Shown: positions 32,099-39,301 of the stretch, piece after piece
Layout: each line of letters begins with the position of its first letter
How positions within the stretch are numbered: the stretch's first letter is position 1
Assembly: GCF_006539865.1 (NCBI RefSeq)
Contig: NZ_BJNV01000049.1
Span: forward strand, 1-39,520
Source of the DNA: Zoogloea ramigera
Lineage (GTDB): Bacteria > Pseudomonadota > Gammaproteobacteria > Burkholderiales > Rhodocyclaceae
DNA: 39,520 bases
Reading direction: 5' to 3'
Notes under the pieces: generated by a model
Seen by the model: the letters and a program-made list of their open reading frames with translations, nothing else
Databases searched by the model: none
Told to the model about the DNA's origin: nothing
Program-made: the position numbers and the translations under genes

Positions 32099-33019
32099 TC
32101 ACGCGTCCCGCGTGCCCGCCGCCTCCGGCGGGCGCTCCGCGCCAGGGCTTGTGGACCTCAGGAGGAGACGAAAGCCCTGGTCGTGGTCGCGCCTGACCCG
32201 GCGCCCGGTGCGGCGGCAGGCAGCGCGCAGCCCGTGCGGGCCGCCGATCCACGACCCGCCGCGCACGACGCGCGGGGCATCTTTACCGTCACCCGTCTCG
32301 CCCCGCGGATTCTCTCGTGGACTGCCGTCGTAGGACCGAGGCCCGTCCGCGCACCATTCCCACACGTTGCCGTGCATCTGGTACAGGCCCCAGGCGTTCG
32401 GGGTGAAGGATTTCACCGGCATCGTCTTCTGGCGATATTCGCCGGTCGGGCCGCCGTTGTAGGCGACGGAGGCGTTGTAGTTGGCCTGCTCGGGGGTGAT
32501 CGTGTCGCTGCCCCAGTTGAAGGCCGTCTCCGTGCCCGCACGGCAGGCGTATTCCCATTCCGCCTCGGTCGGCAGGCTTGCCGCCAGCCCGGGCAGAAGC
32601 CTCTCCAGGCGGCGCAGGAAGCCGCCCTCGCCCGCCACGTCGTCCCAGCTCACGTTCTCTACGGGGTTGTGCGGGTCGTCCTTGAAATCGCTCAGGTTGT
32701 CCCCCACCACCGCTTCCCACACCGCCAGCGAACACGCCGTCTCCGCCAGCCAAAAGCCCTCCGTCAAGCGAACCACGTGCTGCGGGCCTTCGTCGCCCGA
32801 CCGCTCCGGCTCACCCTCCGGCGAACCCATCAAGAACTCGCCCGGCTCGATCCAGCGGAAACGCTGCACCGGCCCGCCGATCACCACCTCGATCCACAGG
32901 CCGTACTGGTCATCCCCCCACGCCGACGCGCCGGCCGGCGGAAAGGCCGACGGCCAGCGCTGGGCTTCGGGGGGGTAGGAAAGATCGGCACGGCAGAGCT
33001 GGGTAGCGGCTTGGCTCAT
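32099..33019 (-). CDS. FGE-sulfatase (SUMF1/EgtB/PvdO)-like domain protein
   Basis: 306 residues, starting in a four-base overlap (ATGA) with the end of the large upstream gene. After a short N-terminal segment the FGE-like C-type-lectin-fold domain covers about 50-290: FRWIEPGEFLMGSPEGEPER, NPVENVSWDDVAGE, LPTEAEWEYACRAGTETAFN, NAWGLYQMHGNVWEWCADG, RVVRGGSW and GFRLLLRS. True FGEs carry two active-site Cys near the end; here only one (RAACR) is present, so it is probably a binding domain, not an oxidase. It is about 84% identical to the FGE-like domain of the preceding gene up to GGSW and very different over the next 24 residues (32177-32248). Confidence 0.9.
   Translation of the reverse strand: MSQAATQLCRADLSYPPEAQRWPSAFPPAGASAWGDDQYGLWIEVVIGGPVQRFRWIEPGEFLMGSPEGEPERSGDEGPQHVVRLTEGFWLAETACSLAVWEAVVGDNLSDFKDDPHNPVENVSWDDVAGEGGFLRRLERLLPGLAASLPTEAEWEYACRAGTETAFNWGSDTITPEQANYNASVAYNGGPTGEYRQKTMPVKSFTPNAWGLYQMHGNVWEWCADGPRSYDGSPRENPRGETGDGKDAPRVVRGGSWIGGPHGLRAACRRTGRRVRRDHDQGFRLLLRSTSPGAERPPEAAGTRDA
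32177..32248 (-). other. Hypervariable segment of the stand-alone FGE-like protein
   Basis: 24 codons between GGSW and GFR that differ at 20 bases from the equivalent segment at 33265-33336: 12 changes in first, 5 in second and 3 in third codon positions. The conserved codons for RAACR are identical in all bases. This is the layout of a diversity-generating-retroelement variable region. Confidence 0.5.
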
Positions 33020-36000
33020 TTCCTACCTTTACGCTTGGATTTAGGCCGCTTCGCCACGGGAATCTTTGTCCGAAGTTCTGACCACTGGACAGGCCCTTTA
33101 CTGTCTTCACTACCTGTGATGACGTTCAAGACATAGTCAACGTAGCTCGATCGCGGATCGCGGCTGAGTAAACCTTTACTCACCCCATCCACCTTCGGGG
33201 CCGCCAGCGCCACCGGCGGATGCTCCGCGCCGGGGCTCGCGGACCTCAGTAGGAAACGAAAGCCCTCGTCGTCGTCGCGCCAGTCCCGAGACCACGGGAT
33301 GCGGCAGGCAGCGCGCAAAAAGTCCGGGGCGCTGAACCACGACCCGCCGCGGAAGACGCGCGAGGAGTCCTCCTCATCGCCCGTCTCGCCCCGTGGATTC
33401 ACCTGCGGCGTACCGTCATAAGCTCGAGCCCCATCCGCGCACCACTCCCATACGTTGCCGTGCATCTGATAAAGGCCCCAGGCGTTCGGGGTGAAGGATT
33501 TCACCGGTACCGTCTTCTGGCGATATTCGCCGGTCAGACCACCGTTGTAGGCGGTGGAGGCGTCGTAGTTGGCCTGCTCGAGGAGCAGCGTAGCACTGCC
33601 CCAGTTGAACGCATCCTTCGTACCCGCCCGACAGGCGTATTCCCATTCCGCCTCCGTCGGCAGGCTTGCCTCCACCCCGGGCAGCAGCTTCTCCAGCCGG
33701 CGCAGGAATCCCCCCTCACCCGCCACATCATCCCAGCTCACGTTCTCCACCGGGTTCTGCGGGTCATCCTTGAAGCGGCTCGGGTTATTCCCCATCACCG
33801 TCTCCCACACCGCCTGCGAGCACGCCGTCTCCGCCAGCCAGTAGCCCTCCGTCAGCCGAACCACGTGCTGCGGGCCTTCGTCGCCATCCCGCTCCGGCTC
33901 ACCCTCCGGCGAACCCATCAAGAACTCGCCCGGCTCGATCCAGCGGAAACGCTGGGTGGCGTTGCCGAACGGCACGTCGAGATAGAGGCCGTATTGAAGA
34001 TCGGCGCCGAGTCGCATACCTTCTTGCCCAATCAGCTTCGGCAAAGCCTGAAACGCCCGCGGCCCGGGTGGCCAGCTGCCCTGCCACGCCTCCGACACCC
34101 ATGGCGTGGCGTGCAGCCGCACTTCACCACCCAGCGGTGACGGCGCCTGGGCGTACAAGCCTTCGGCATCGAAACCCCATTCCCGCGCCCACGAGGGGCG
34201 GGGCAGCAGGCCAAGCTGCAAGATCTGATCACCCGCCCGCAGCGTGAAGACCGCGCCGGCCGGGGCATCGCCGAGGCGCAGCTCCCGCACCCCATCATCT
34301 CCCGGCGCCTCCAGCCAGTCGCGGACGGTGCCGTCCTCCCGGAACCACTCGAAACGGCCCGCGATGTGGACTTCGGACCCGGCGAGCCGCCCTTGTGGAG
34401 CTTCGCGCCACTCCCCGGTCCTGGCGTCGAGGTATTTCGAACCAAACTGAAGCGCCCTGTCCGGTGGCCCGCGATCGGGGGCCTGCTCGATGAACAGCCG
34501 CCCATCCCGCTGGGCGAGGTGGTAGTAGAACGGCCGAGGCTGCGCGATCCAGGCTGCATCGATGTCTTCCGATCGCAGGCCCTGCGGGATGGACTCTTGA
34601 CCCGTCATCAGCCACAGGCGCGCCAGGGCCGGCGAGTTGTCACGGCACAACGCCGTATCGCCCCCTTGCCGATACAGCAGATCCCGCGCGTATTCCGCCA
34701 CATCCCCCAGCCCCGCCCCGGCGCTGGCCGCCGCGCGGGGCAGCCAGGCGGCCGCCTCCGCCATGCGCTCGGCGGGCTCGCCCGGTGGGGCGTCGCGGCC
34801 GGTGTGGGCGCGCCAGATGAGGGCTTCGACGGTTTCGGTGGCGCGGCCGCGGTGAGCGTGGGTGGCGAGCATGCGGCGCAGGATCTCGTCCTGGGCGGCG
34901 GCGTCGAGCGCCGCGAAGCGCGCCCGGTAATTGGCTTGGCGGGCCCGGGCGATCTCGCAGAAGCGGTAGCCCGCGGTGACGGCGCTCGGGTGGCCCCACA
35001 CCAGGGCCTCGAGGCCGGGCTCGGCGGCGGTGTCGGGATGCATCAGGCGCAGACTGCGCAGGAGCGCCGGCTCGACGCGCACGCAGCAGGCGAGGCGGGT
35101 GAGGAGGCTGTCGAGGGCCACGGCGGGCAGCGGGGGCGCCTCGGCGCAGCGGGCCGGGCGCAGCGGGTGCAGATCACCGCCGAGGCAATGCACGCGGGCG
35201 TGGAGGGCGGCTTGGCGGCTGACGAGGCGCGGCGACAGGGGCAGCCAGGCGACGGGGTCGGCGCCGCCGTCCCGCAGGCGGCGGCAGAACCCCACCCAGG
35301 CCGCCTCCTGCCCACGGCTGGGGGAGAGCAGGCCCAGATCGCCGAGGATGAGCACCGGCGTGCCCGGCGGCGGCACCGGGATGCGCCCGCGGACGCCCTC
35401 CTCCACCCCACGGCCGCGGCGGGTCCACAGCACCGCGTCGGGGGATTCGCAGACCACCCACAGGTGCAGGCTGGCCGCGCCGTAGAGGCGCGTGACCTCA
35501 CCAATGATCTGATCGAAGTCGGTGTCGTAAGGCAGCAGGCGCTGGGCCCGGTCGAGGACGACCCACACTTCGCCGCCACTGCCCGGGCGGCTGCGGCGGG
35601 GCAAGCGGCGGATGTTCTCGGCGCGGGCGAGGCGGCGCACCAGGGCCGGCACGTCGAGGCCGCCGGCCCCGGGCCGGGCGAGAGAGCGGCGCAGCGCCGG
35701 CCACAGGCGGGTGCGCGGCACGAGGGGCAGGATGGGCGCCTCTCCGAGCCGCCGCGGTTCGCAATCGGCGGCGGTGAGAGGCTGATGGACGGGCGTGGGG
35801 CGAGGCGCCGGGGCGGGCGGGGTGCTGGCCTGCAGCACGACAAAGAAGCGCGCCTGCAGCGGCGGGCGGCGGGCGGGCTCCGGGGCGGGCGTGAAGGCAG
35901 GCTTCGGCTCGTCGGGGGGCTCGCTCTCTTCATCGGGAACGGCGTCGACATGCACGGCCACGACCTCACCGGGCTGGGGGTGGAGTTCCAGCCTTTCCGC

Positions 36001-36105
36001 AAGGCGGCGCAGTTCTTCGTACGGCACCTCGCTTGCACGGGTGCCATGGGTGGCAGCAAGCAGGCGCAGCAGGTCGGCCCGGCCGGAGTGGGGCAGGCTG
36101 GCCAT
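33016..36105 (-). CDS. Large protein with degenerate vWA-like region fused to FGE-like domain
   Basis: 1029 residues; the ATG directly abuts the MoxR gene's stop. Residues 1-50 are a helical N-terminal part, and 50-120 a Pro/Glu-rich linker. About 175-295 look like a von Willebrand A fold without a proper metal site: EVWVVLDRAQRLLPYDTDFD where DxSxS would be expected, then LHLWVV and TPVLILGDLGLL. About 300-550 is helical. About 550-700 is beta-rich (PFYYHLAQRDGRLFIEQAPD; AGAVFTLRAGDQILQL). The FGE-like domain is about 716-953, with RFRWIEPGEFLMGSPEGE, HGNVWEWCADG and RGGSW, GFRFLL. A basic C-terminal tail (954-1029) ends KRPKSKRKGRK. Coupling to a MoxR ATPase fits a MoxR-vWA-type machine in which ATP hydrolysis remodels or activates the FGE-bearing protein. 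No function is proven. Confidence 0.85.
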   Translation of the reverse strand: MASLPHSGRADLLRLLAATHGTRASEVPYEELRRLAERLELHPQPGEVVAVHVDAVPDEESEPPDEPKPAFTPAPEPARRPPLQARFFVVLQASTPPAPAPRPTPVHQPLTAADCEPRRLGEAPILPLVPRTRLWPALRRSLARPGAGGLDVPALVRRLARAENIRRLPRRSRPGSGGEVWVVLDRAQRLLPYDTDFDQIIGEVTRLYGAASLHLWVVCESPDAVLWTRRGRGVEEGVRGRIPVPPPGTPVLILGDLGLLSPSRGQEAAWVGFCRRLRDGGADPVAWLPLSPRLVSRQAALHARVHCLGGDLHPLRPARCAEAPPLPAVALDSLLTRLACCVRVEPALLRSLRLMHPDTAAEPGLEALVWGHPSAVTAGYRFCEIARARQANYRARFAALDAAAQDEILRRMLATHAHRGRATETVEALIWRAHTGRDAPPGEPAERMAEAAAWLPRAAASAGAGLGDVAEYARDLLYRQGGDTALCRDNSPALARLWLMTGQESIPQGLRSEDIDAAWIAQPRPFYYHLAQRDGRLFIEQAPDRGPPDRALQFGSKYLDARTGEWREAPQGRLAGSEVHIAGRFEWFREDGTVRDWLEAPGDDGVRELRLGDAPAGAVFTLRAGDQILQLGLLPRPSWAREWGFDAEGLYAQAPSPLGGEVRLHATPWVSEAWQGSWPPGPRAFQALPKLIGQEGMRLGADLQYGLYLDVPFGNATQRFRWIEPGEFLMGSPEGEPERDGDEGPQHVVRLTEGYWLAETACSQAVWETVMGNNPSRFKDDPQNPVENVSWDDVAGEGGFLRRLEKLLPGVEASLPTEAEWEYACRAGTKDAFNWGSATLLLEQANYDASTAYNGGLTGEYRQKTVPVKSFTPNAWGLYQMHGNVWEWCADGARAYDGTPQVNPRGETGDEEDSSRVFRGGSWFSAPDFLRAACRIPWSRDWRDDDEGFRFLLRSASPGAEHPPVALAAPKVDGVSKGLLSRDPRSSYVDYVLNVITGSEDSKGPVQWSELRTKIPVAKRPKSKRKGRK
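33265..33336 (-). other. Hypervariable segment of the large vWA-FGE protein
   Basis: Counterpart of 32177-32248. Its 24 codons encode FSAPDF, then the conserved LRAACR, then IPWSRDWRDDDE before GFRF. Changes against the paralogue are at predicted surface positions and nearly all nonsynonymous. Confidence 0.5.
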
Positions 36106-37161
36106 TCAGCCCACCAGCGGCGCGTCGGTGGCGCCCATGCGCTGCCGGGCCTGGCTGGGCTGGTGGGCCGGGCTGGTGGTGTCGCTCACCTGGTGCTTGA
36201 GGTAGCCGTAAGCCGACAGGCGGGTGAGCCAGGCTTTCTGCTGCGCTGTGCGCACGGCGGCATCGGTCTCGTGCTCGAAGAGGGCCTCGAGGGCGTAGAG
36301 CAGGTCCAGATATTCGGCAAGGCCGGGCTTGGGGCGGTTGAGGCTCTCGACGGCCCGGCGGTCGGTGACCAGCTGGTCGGCGGCGGCGCGGAGGATGGTT
36401 TCGTCGATCAGCGCCAGCTCTCGGCCCGCTTCATGCAGCTGCCGGCCGAAGTGGGCCTGGCCACGCTCAACCAGCCAGGCGGCGTAATCGTCGCCGGCCG
36501 CCAGGCTGAGGACGATGCAGCGGCGCCGGAAGGCTGCGGGCAGATCGCGCTCTTCGTTGGTGGTGATGATGATCAGCGGGGCCCGCACCGCCGGCCCGCC
36601 GATGGGCTCGGTAACCGGCTCGACCTGAAAGCTGCGCTGGGCGAGGACGTCGAGCAGGCTGTTGGGCAGGTCGCTGTCGGCCTTGTCGATCTCGTCGATC
36701 AACACGACGTGGCCGGCGGGCTTGCGACCGCGTTCGGCGACGGGCATGAAGGGCTGCGCCGACTCCCAGCCGAAGGCCCGCCACAACACACCCGGCCGCC
36801 AGTAGCGATGCCGGTCGAGCCGCTTTGCGCCGGCCTGGGCATCGGCGAGGCGCCGCACTGCGTCGAAACGGTAACGCAGCTCGTGGGGCTCGAAGCGGGG
36901 GTGGATGGTCTCGGCGTGCAGGCGCCAGCCGAGCCACTCGGCGGCGGCGCGGGCCAGCTGGGTCTTGCCGGTGCCCGGCTCACCCTGCACCAGCAGGGGC
37001 CGGCCGGCGGCGTAGGCGAGGCGCAGGGCGTCGATCTCGGGCTGGGACCACTGGTGCCAGGCTTCAGCGCAGGCGTCGGTGGCAGGCAGGCGGCAGACCT
37101 GGCCGGCGCGAAGCTCGGCGAGGCGGGCCAGGGCGGGCTGCGGGGAAGGGGCGGAGGTCAT
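36106..37161 (-). CDS. MoxR-type AAA+ ATPase
   Basis: 351 residues. Walker A GEPGTGKTQLARAAAEWLGW (about 59-78), Walker B in HVVLIDEIDKADSDLPNSLL, sensor 1 in LIIITTNEERDLPAAFRRRC with the arginine finger region, followed by a helical lid. A long insert (HPRFEPHELRYRFDAVRRLA ... WRPGVLWRAFG) between Walker A and B is usual in this branch. MoxR ATPases act on vWA-bearing partners as chaperones. It follows gene B by 10 bases and abuts the vWA-FGE gene, so the stoichiometric coupling is strong. The C-terminus (after about 320) is a variable tail. Confidence 0.92.
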   Translation of the reverse strand: MTSAPSPQPALARLAELRAGQVCRLPATDACAEAWHQWSQPEIDALRLAYAAGRPLLVQGEPGTGKTQLARAAAEWLGWRLHAETIHPRFEPHELRYRFDAVRRLADAQAGAKRLDRHRYWRPGVLWRAFGWESAQPFMPVAERGRKPAGHVVLIDEIDKADSDLPNSLLDVLAQRSFQVEPVTEPIGGPAVRAPLIIITTNEERDLPAAFRRRCIVLSLAAGDDYAAWLVERGQAHFGRQLHEAGRELALIDETILRAAADQLVTDRRAVESLNRPKPGLAEYLDLLYALEALFEHETDAAVRTAQQKAWLTRLSAYGYLKHQVSDTTSPAHQPSQARQRMGATDAPLVG

Positions 37162-37171
37162 GGGGTGGCTT

Positions 37172-37594
37172 TCAGGAGATCCAGCTCACGATGCCCGGCC
37201 AGGCTGCGGCCAGAGCCATCGCCGCGGGGGCAAGTTTTTCGACGATGGTGCTGCCGTTCTCCACCGCCTCGGCGCCCTGCTTGAGGCCGTCGAGGCAGCG
37301 CTTGACGAGCTTCGCCTGGCCGTCGTCGGGCTTCCCGGTCTTCACCACCTCGTGGACATCCTCGAGGTCGGCCAGCAGCTGCTTCTTCTGGGGTGTGGCA
37401 TCGGGCAGCGCCACGATGGCCGCGCGCAGGGCCTCGAAGGAGACACCGACGGCCTGCCAGGTGGCGGGAGCGTGGTTGATGATGTCGCGGGCGGCCTGCT
37501 GGGCGTGATCACCCGTGGAGACGTTGGCCACTGGCGCGTGAAAATGCAGGTTCGTAGTCCGGCCCTCAAGCCCGTTTTTGTATTGATTACCCAT
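37172..37594 (-). CDS. Small protein (gene B) with N-terminal beta motif shared with gene A
   Basis: 140 residues from the ATG at 37594, overlapping the gene A stop by eight bases; the longer frame to 37870 overlaps gene A fully and is rejected. Residues about 3-38 hold QYKNGLEGRTTNLHFHAPVA and NVSTGDHAQQAARDI. The same motif closes gene A. It resembles short beta motifs with alternating hydrophobic, Asn, Gly and Gln residues that drive homotypic, amyloid-like assembly in bacterial signalling (RHIM-like), but I did not prove identity to a named class. Residues 45-115 are helical (FEALRAAIVALPDATPQKKQ; DDGQAKLVKRCLDGLKQGAE). The last 25 are hydrophobic (KLAPAAMALAAAWPGIVSWI) and could enter a membrane. 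Family unknown. Confidence 0.75.
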   Translation of the reverse strand: MGNQYKNGLEGRTTNLHFHAPVANVSTGDHAQQAARDIINHAPATWQAVGVSFEALRAAIVALPDATPQKKQLLADLEDVHEVVKTGKPDDGQAKLVKRCLDGLKQGAEAVENGSTIVEKLAPAAMALAAAWPGIVSWIS

Positions 37595-37616
37595 TTCCTT
37601 GCTCTCCTGTTCCCTG
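37481..37616 (-). repeat. Tandem duplicate unit 2 (gene B side) of a 133-136-bp repeat
   Basis: Diverged copy of 37623-37755. On the minus strand both begin near CGGGAACAGGAGA / AGGGAACAGGAGAGCAAG, continue with CAATACAAA(A/G)ACGGG and end with GACAT(C/G). Copy 2 spans the end of gene A and the start of gene B, so the repeat is used in two different reading contexts. Confidence 0.7.
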
Positions 37617-38657
37617 ATTGTGCATGTCACCCCCGGCTTGTTTGGTGTTGTTACCGGTAGAGACGTTGCCCACCGGCGCGTTAAATACCAATGTGGTGCC
37701 ACCCTCAACCCCGTCTTTGTATTGCTCACCGGTCTTCTTGGTCTCCTGTTCCCGGTTGCTTGATGCGGCGAAGGCCGCGTTGAAAGCCTCTGAGAGTTCC
37801 CCAAGCACCCGCTCCGCCCAATCTGGTATCTCAACGTCGCATCCCGCCCGGAAGAACGTAGGCAATGCAAACGACGCCAGATAGTCTTGCAAAGCCTTGC
37901 GCTTATCGTCTTTCTCGTACTCGTTTTCAGCTTCGACGCGCAGCACCGGGTCTACCCCCAGCATTTTGCGGATCTTGGCTTGAAGAAGACCACGCCGGGC
38001 ATTGAAGTAGGCATCGCCAATCGGGCCCACAGCCGCCGGAGTCGGAGTCGGAGTCGCGTCAGTGCTACTCAAGCGCCGCAGAGCAACCAGTGCTTCGGCA
38101 TGAACCAGCCCGTAGCCGGTTTCGCCAGGACGGTTGAATTCGCTCGCGGGAGGATTGGCGTCGACGACATTCAGCGGGTCACGCGAGCCAGCCTTTAAGC
38201 TCAGGCCGAACCCCAGCCGGGCGGCAGCAAGCACACAGGAAAGTAGTCCGTCCTGCGGCCATACGGGCTCATGCCGGAGGGCTACGTACCGGCGCTCAGC
38301 CTCGACGGCCCTCACATAGCACTCCGAAAGCGCCATCATCAGGCGTAACGATGCCTGGCGCACCTTATCAACTACCTGATCCGAGGTGCCCGATATGGCA
38401 GGCATGTCCTCAAAAGCGCTCGCCATGCACGCCAGATGCGCGGCACAGACGTCGATATCTTTCTCGCGGGTCAGCCCCAGCACCGCCCCTATCGTAAGCG
38501 GGTCCGGCAACCCTGCTATCGGAAGGCTTTCGCTCAAGGCGGCGCCATCCCGAAACAGCACCGCCTCGTTCTCGACAAGGTAGTCGCGCAGCATGGCCTG
38601 CAGCACAGACCCACCGCCGCCCTCAGCCACGCTGCCCGGAAGATCGCCTGCGTCCAT
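37587..38657 (-). CDS. Unknown protein (gene A) with C-terminal beta motif
   Basis: 356 residues from the ATG at 38657, behind AGGGGG; a TTG at 38681 is less likely. No family recognised. The first 310 residues are helix-rich (LQAMLRDYLVENEAVLFRDG; VVDKVRQASLRLMMALSECY; FNARRGLLQAKIRKMLGVDP) with a Thr/Pro linker (SSTDATPTPTPAAVG). The C-terminal part (about 310-350) reads GEQYKDGVEGGTTLVFNAPV and GNVSTGNNTKQAGGDM, homologous to the start of gene B. A motif at one protein's C-terminus and its neighbour's N-terminus is the arrangement seen for bacterial amyloid signalling pairs. It heads the MoxR/FGE operon and is divergent from the YjbQ gene (105 bases between starts). Lower GC content than neighbours suggests transfer. 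Confidence 0.75.
   Translation of the reverse strand: MDAGDLPGSVAEGGGGSVLQAMLRDYLVENEAVLFRDGAALSESLPIAGLPDPLTIGAVLGLTREKDIDVCAAHLACMASAFEDMPAISGTSDQVVDKVRQASLRLMMALSECYVRAVEAERRYVALRHEPVWPQDGLLSCVLAAARLGFGLSLKAGSRDPLNVVDANPPASEFNRPGETGYGLVHAEALVALRRLSSTDATPTPTPAAVGPIGDAYFNARRGLLQAKIRKMLGVDPVLRVEAENEYEKDDKRKALQDYLASFALPTFFRAGCDVEIPDWAERVLGELSEAFNAAFAASSNREQETKKTGEQYKDGVEGGTTLVFNAPVGNVSTGNNTKQAGGDMHNQGTGEQGNG
37623..37755 (-). repeat. Tandem duplicate unit 1 (gene A side) of a 133-136-bp repeat
   Basis: Encodes REQETKKTGEQYKDGVEGG through GGDM near the end of gene A. See the unit at 37481-37616. Confidence 0.7.
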
Positions 38658-38762
38658 GTCGCCCCCTCGTTGAATGCCCAAAGTGTAACCCCACTTCCAC
38701 CAGGCATTTCACGCCCCTGCCCCACGCAGCATAATCGCCTACCCATTCCGAGCACCGCCGCC

Positions 38763-39176
38763 ATGCCCCACCAAACCCACCTCACCTTCACCACCCGCCC
38801 CCGCGCCACCCTCGACATCACCGCCGACGTGGCCGCTGCCGTACGCGCCTCGGGGGTTCGCTGCGGGCTGGCCCATGTCTTCGTGCAGCACACCAGCTGC
38901 TCGCTGCTGATCACCGAGAACGCCGACCCGGACGTGCGGCGGGACCTGGAGACGCTCTTCGCCCGCCTTGCGCCGGACGGTGACCCGGCCTACCGGCACG
39001 ACCTGGAGGGCGACGACGACATGGCGGCCCACGCCCGCAGCGTGCTGTCGGGGGCCAGCCTGACGATCCCGGTGGGCGACGGGCGCCTGCTGCTGGGCAC
39101 CTGGCAGGGGGTCTTTCTGTGGGAGCACCGCACAGCCAGCCACGCCCGGCGGGTGGTGGTGACGGTGATGGGCTGA
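38763..39176 (+). CDS. YjbQ family (UPF0047) secondary thiamine-phosphate synthase-like protein
   Basis: 137 residues from the ATG at 38763. Family motifs: GLAHVFVQHTSCSLLITENA, DVRRDLETLFARLAP, YRHDLEGDDDMAAHARSVLS and then GRLLLGTWQGVFLWEHRT. The conserved His, Cys and Glu residues form a metal or active site; the E. coli protein YjbQ has weak thiamine-phosphate synthase activity, but its true role is unsure. The length (about 138) is standard. Divergent from gene A. Confidence 0.93.
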   Translation: MPHQTHLTFTTRPRATLDITADVAAAVRASGVRCGLAHVFVQHTSCSLLITENADPDVRRDLETLFARLAPDGDPAYRHDLEGDDDMAAHARSVLSGASLTIPVGDGRLLLGTWQGVFLWEHRTASHARRVVVTVMG

Positions 39177-39301
39177 GGCCCGCCGCAGCGCCCCGCCCCC
39201 AAGCCCGTCACAGCCGCCCGGCCGCCTGGATGCTATGCTCGCCGGGTCCGCTGCCGGTGCTGCTGCCCCGGTGGCCCTGCCGTTGTCCGGAGCCCGGTTC
39301 C

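Noticed and set aside
32099-36105. Catalytic formylglycine-generating enzymes for a sulfatase
   Set aside because: Only one Cys (RAACR) is in the region where true FGEs have two, and no sulfatase gene is nearby; a binding role is more likely.
34366-37284. 972-codon plus-strand frame
   Set aside because: Antisense to the MoxR ATPase and vWA-FGE genes; its sequence is Gly/Ala/Arg-rich with no domain.
37172-37870. Longer 232-codon version of gene B
   Set aside because: Its first 92 codons lie inside gene A in another frame; the ATG at 37594 starts the conserved motif with an overlap that suits coupling.
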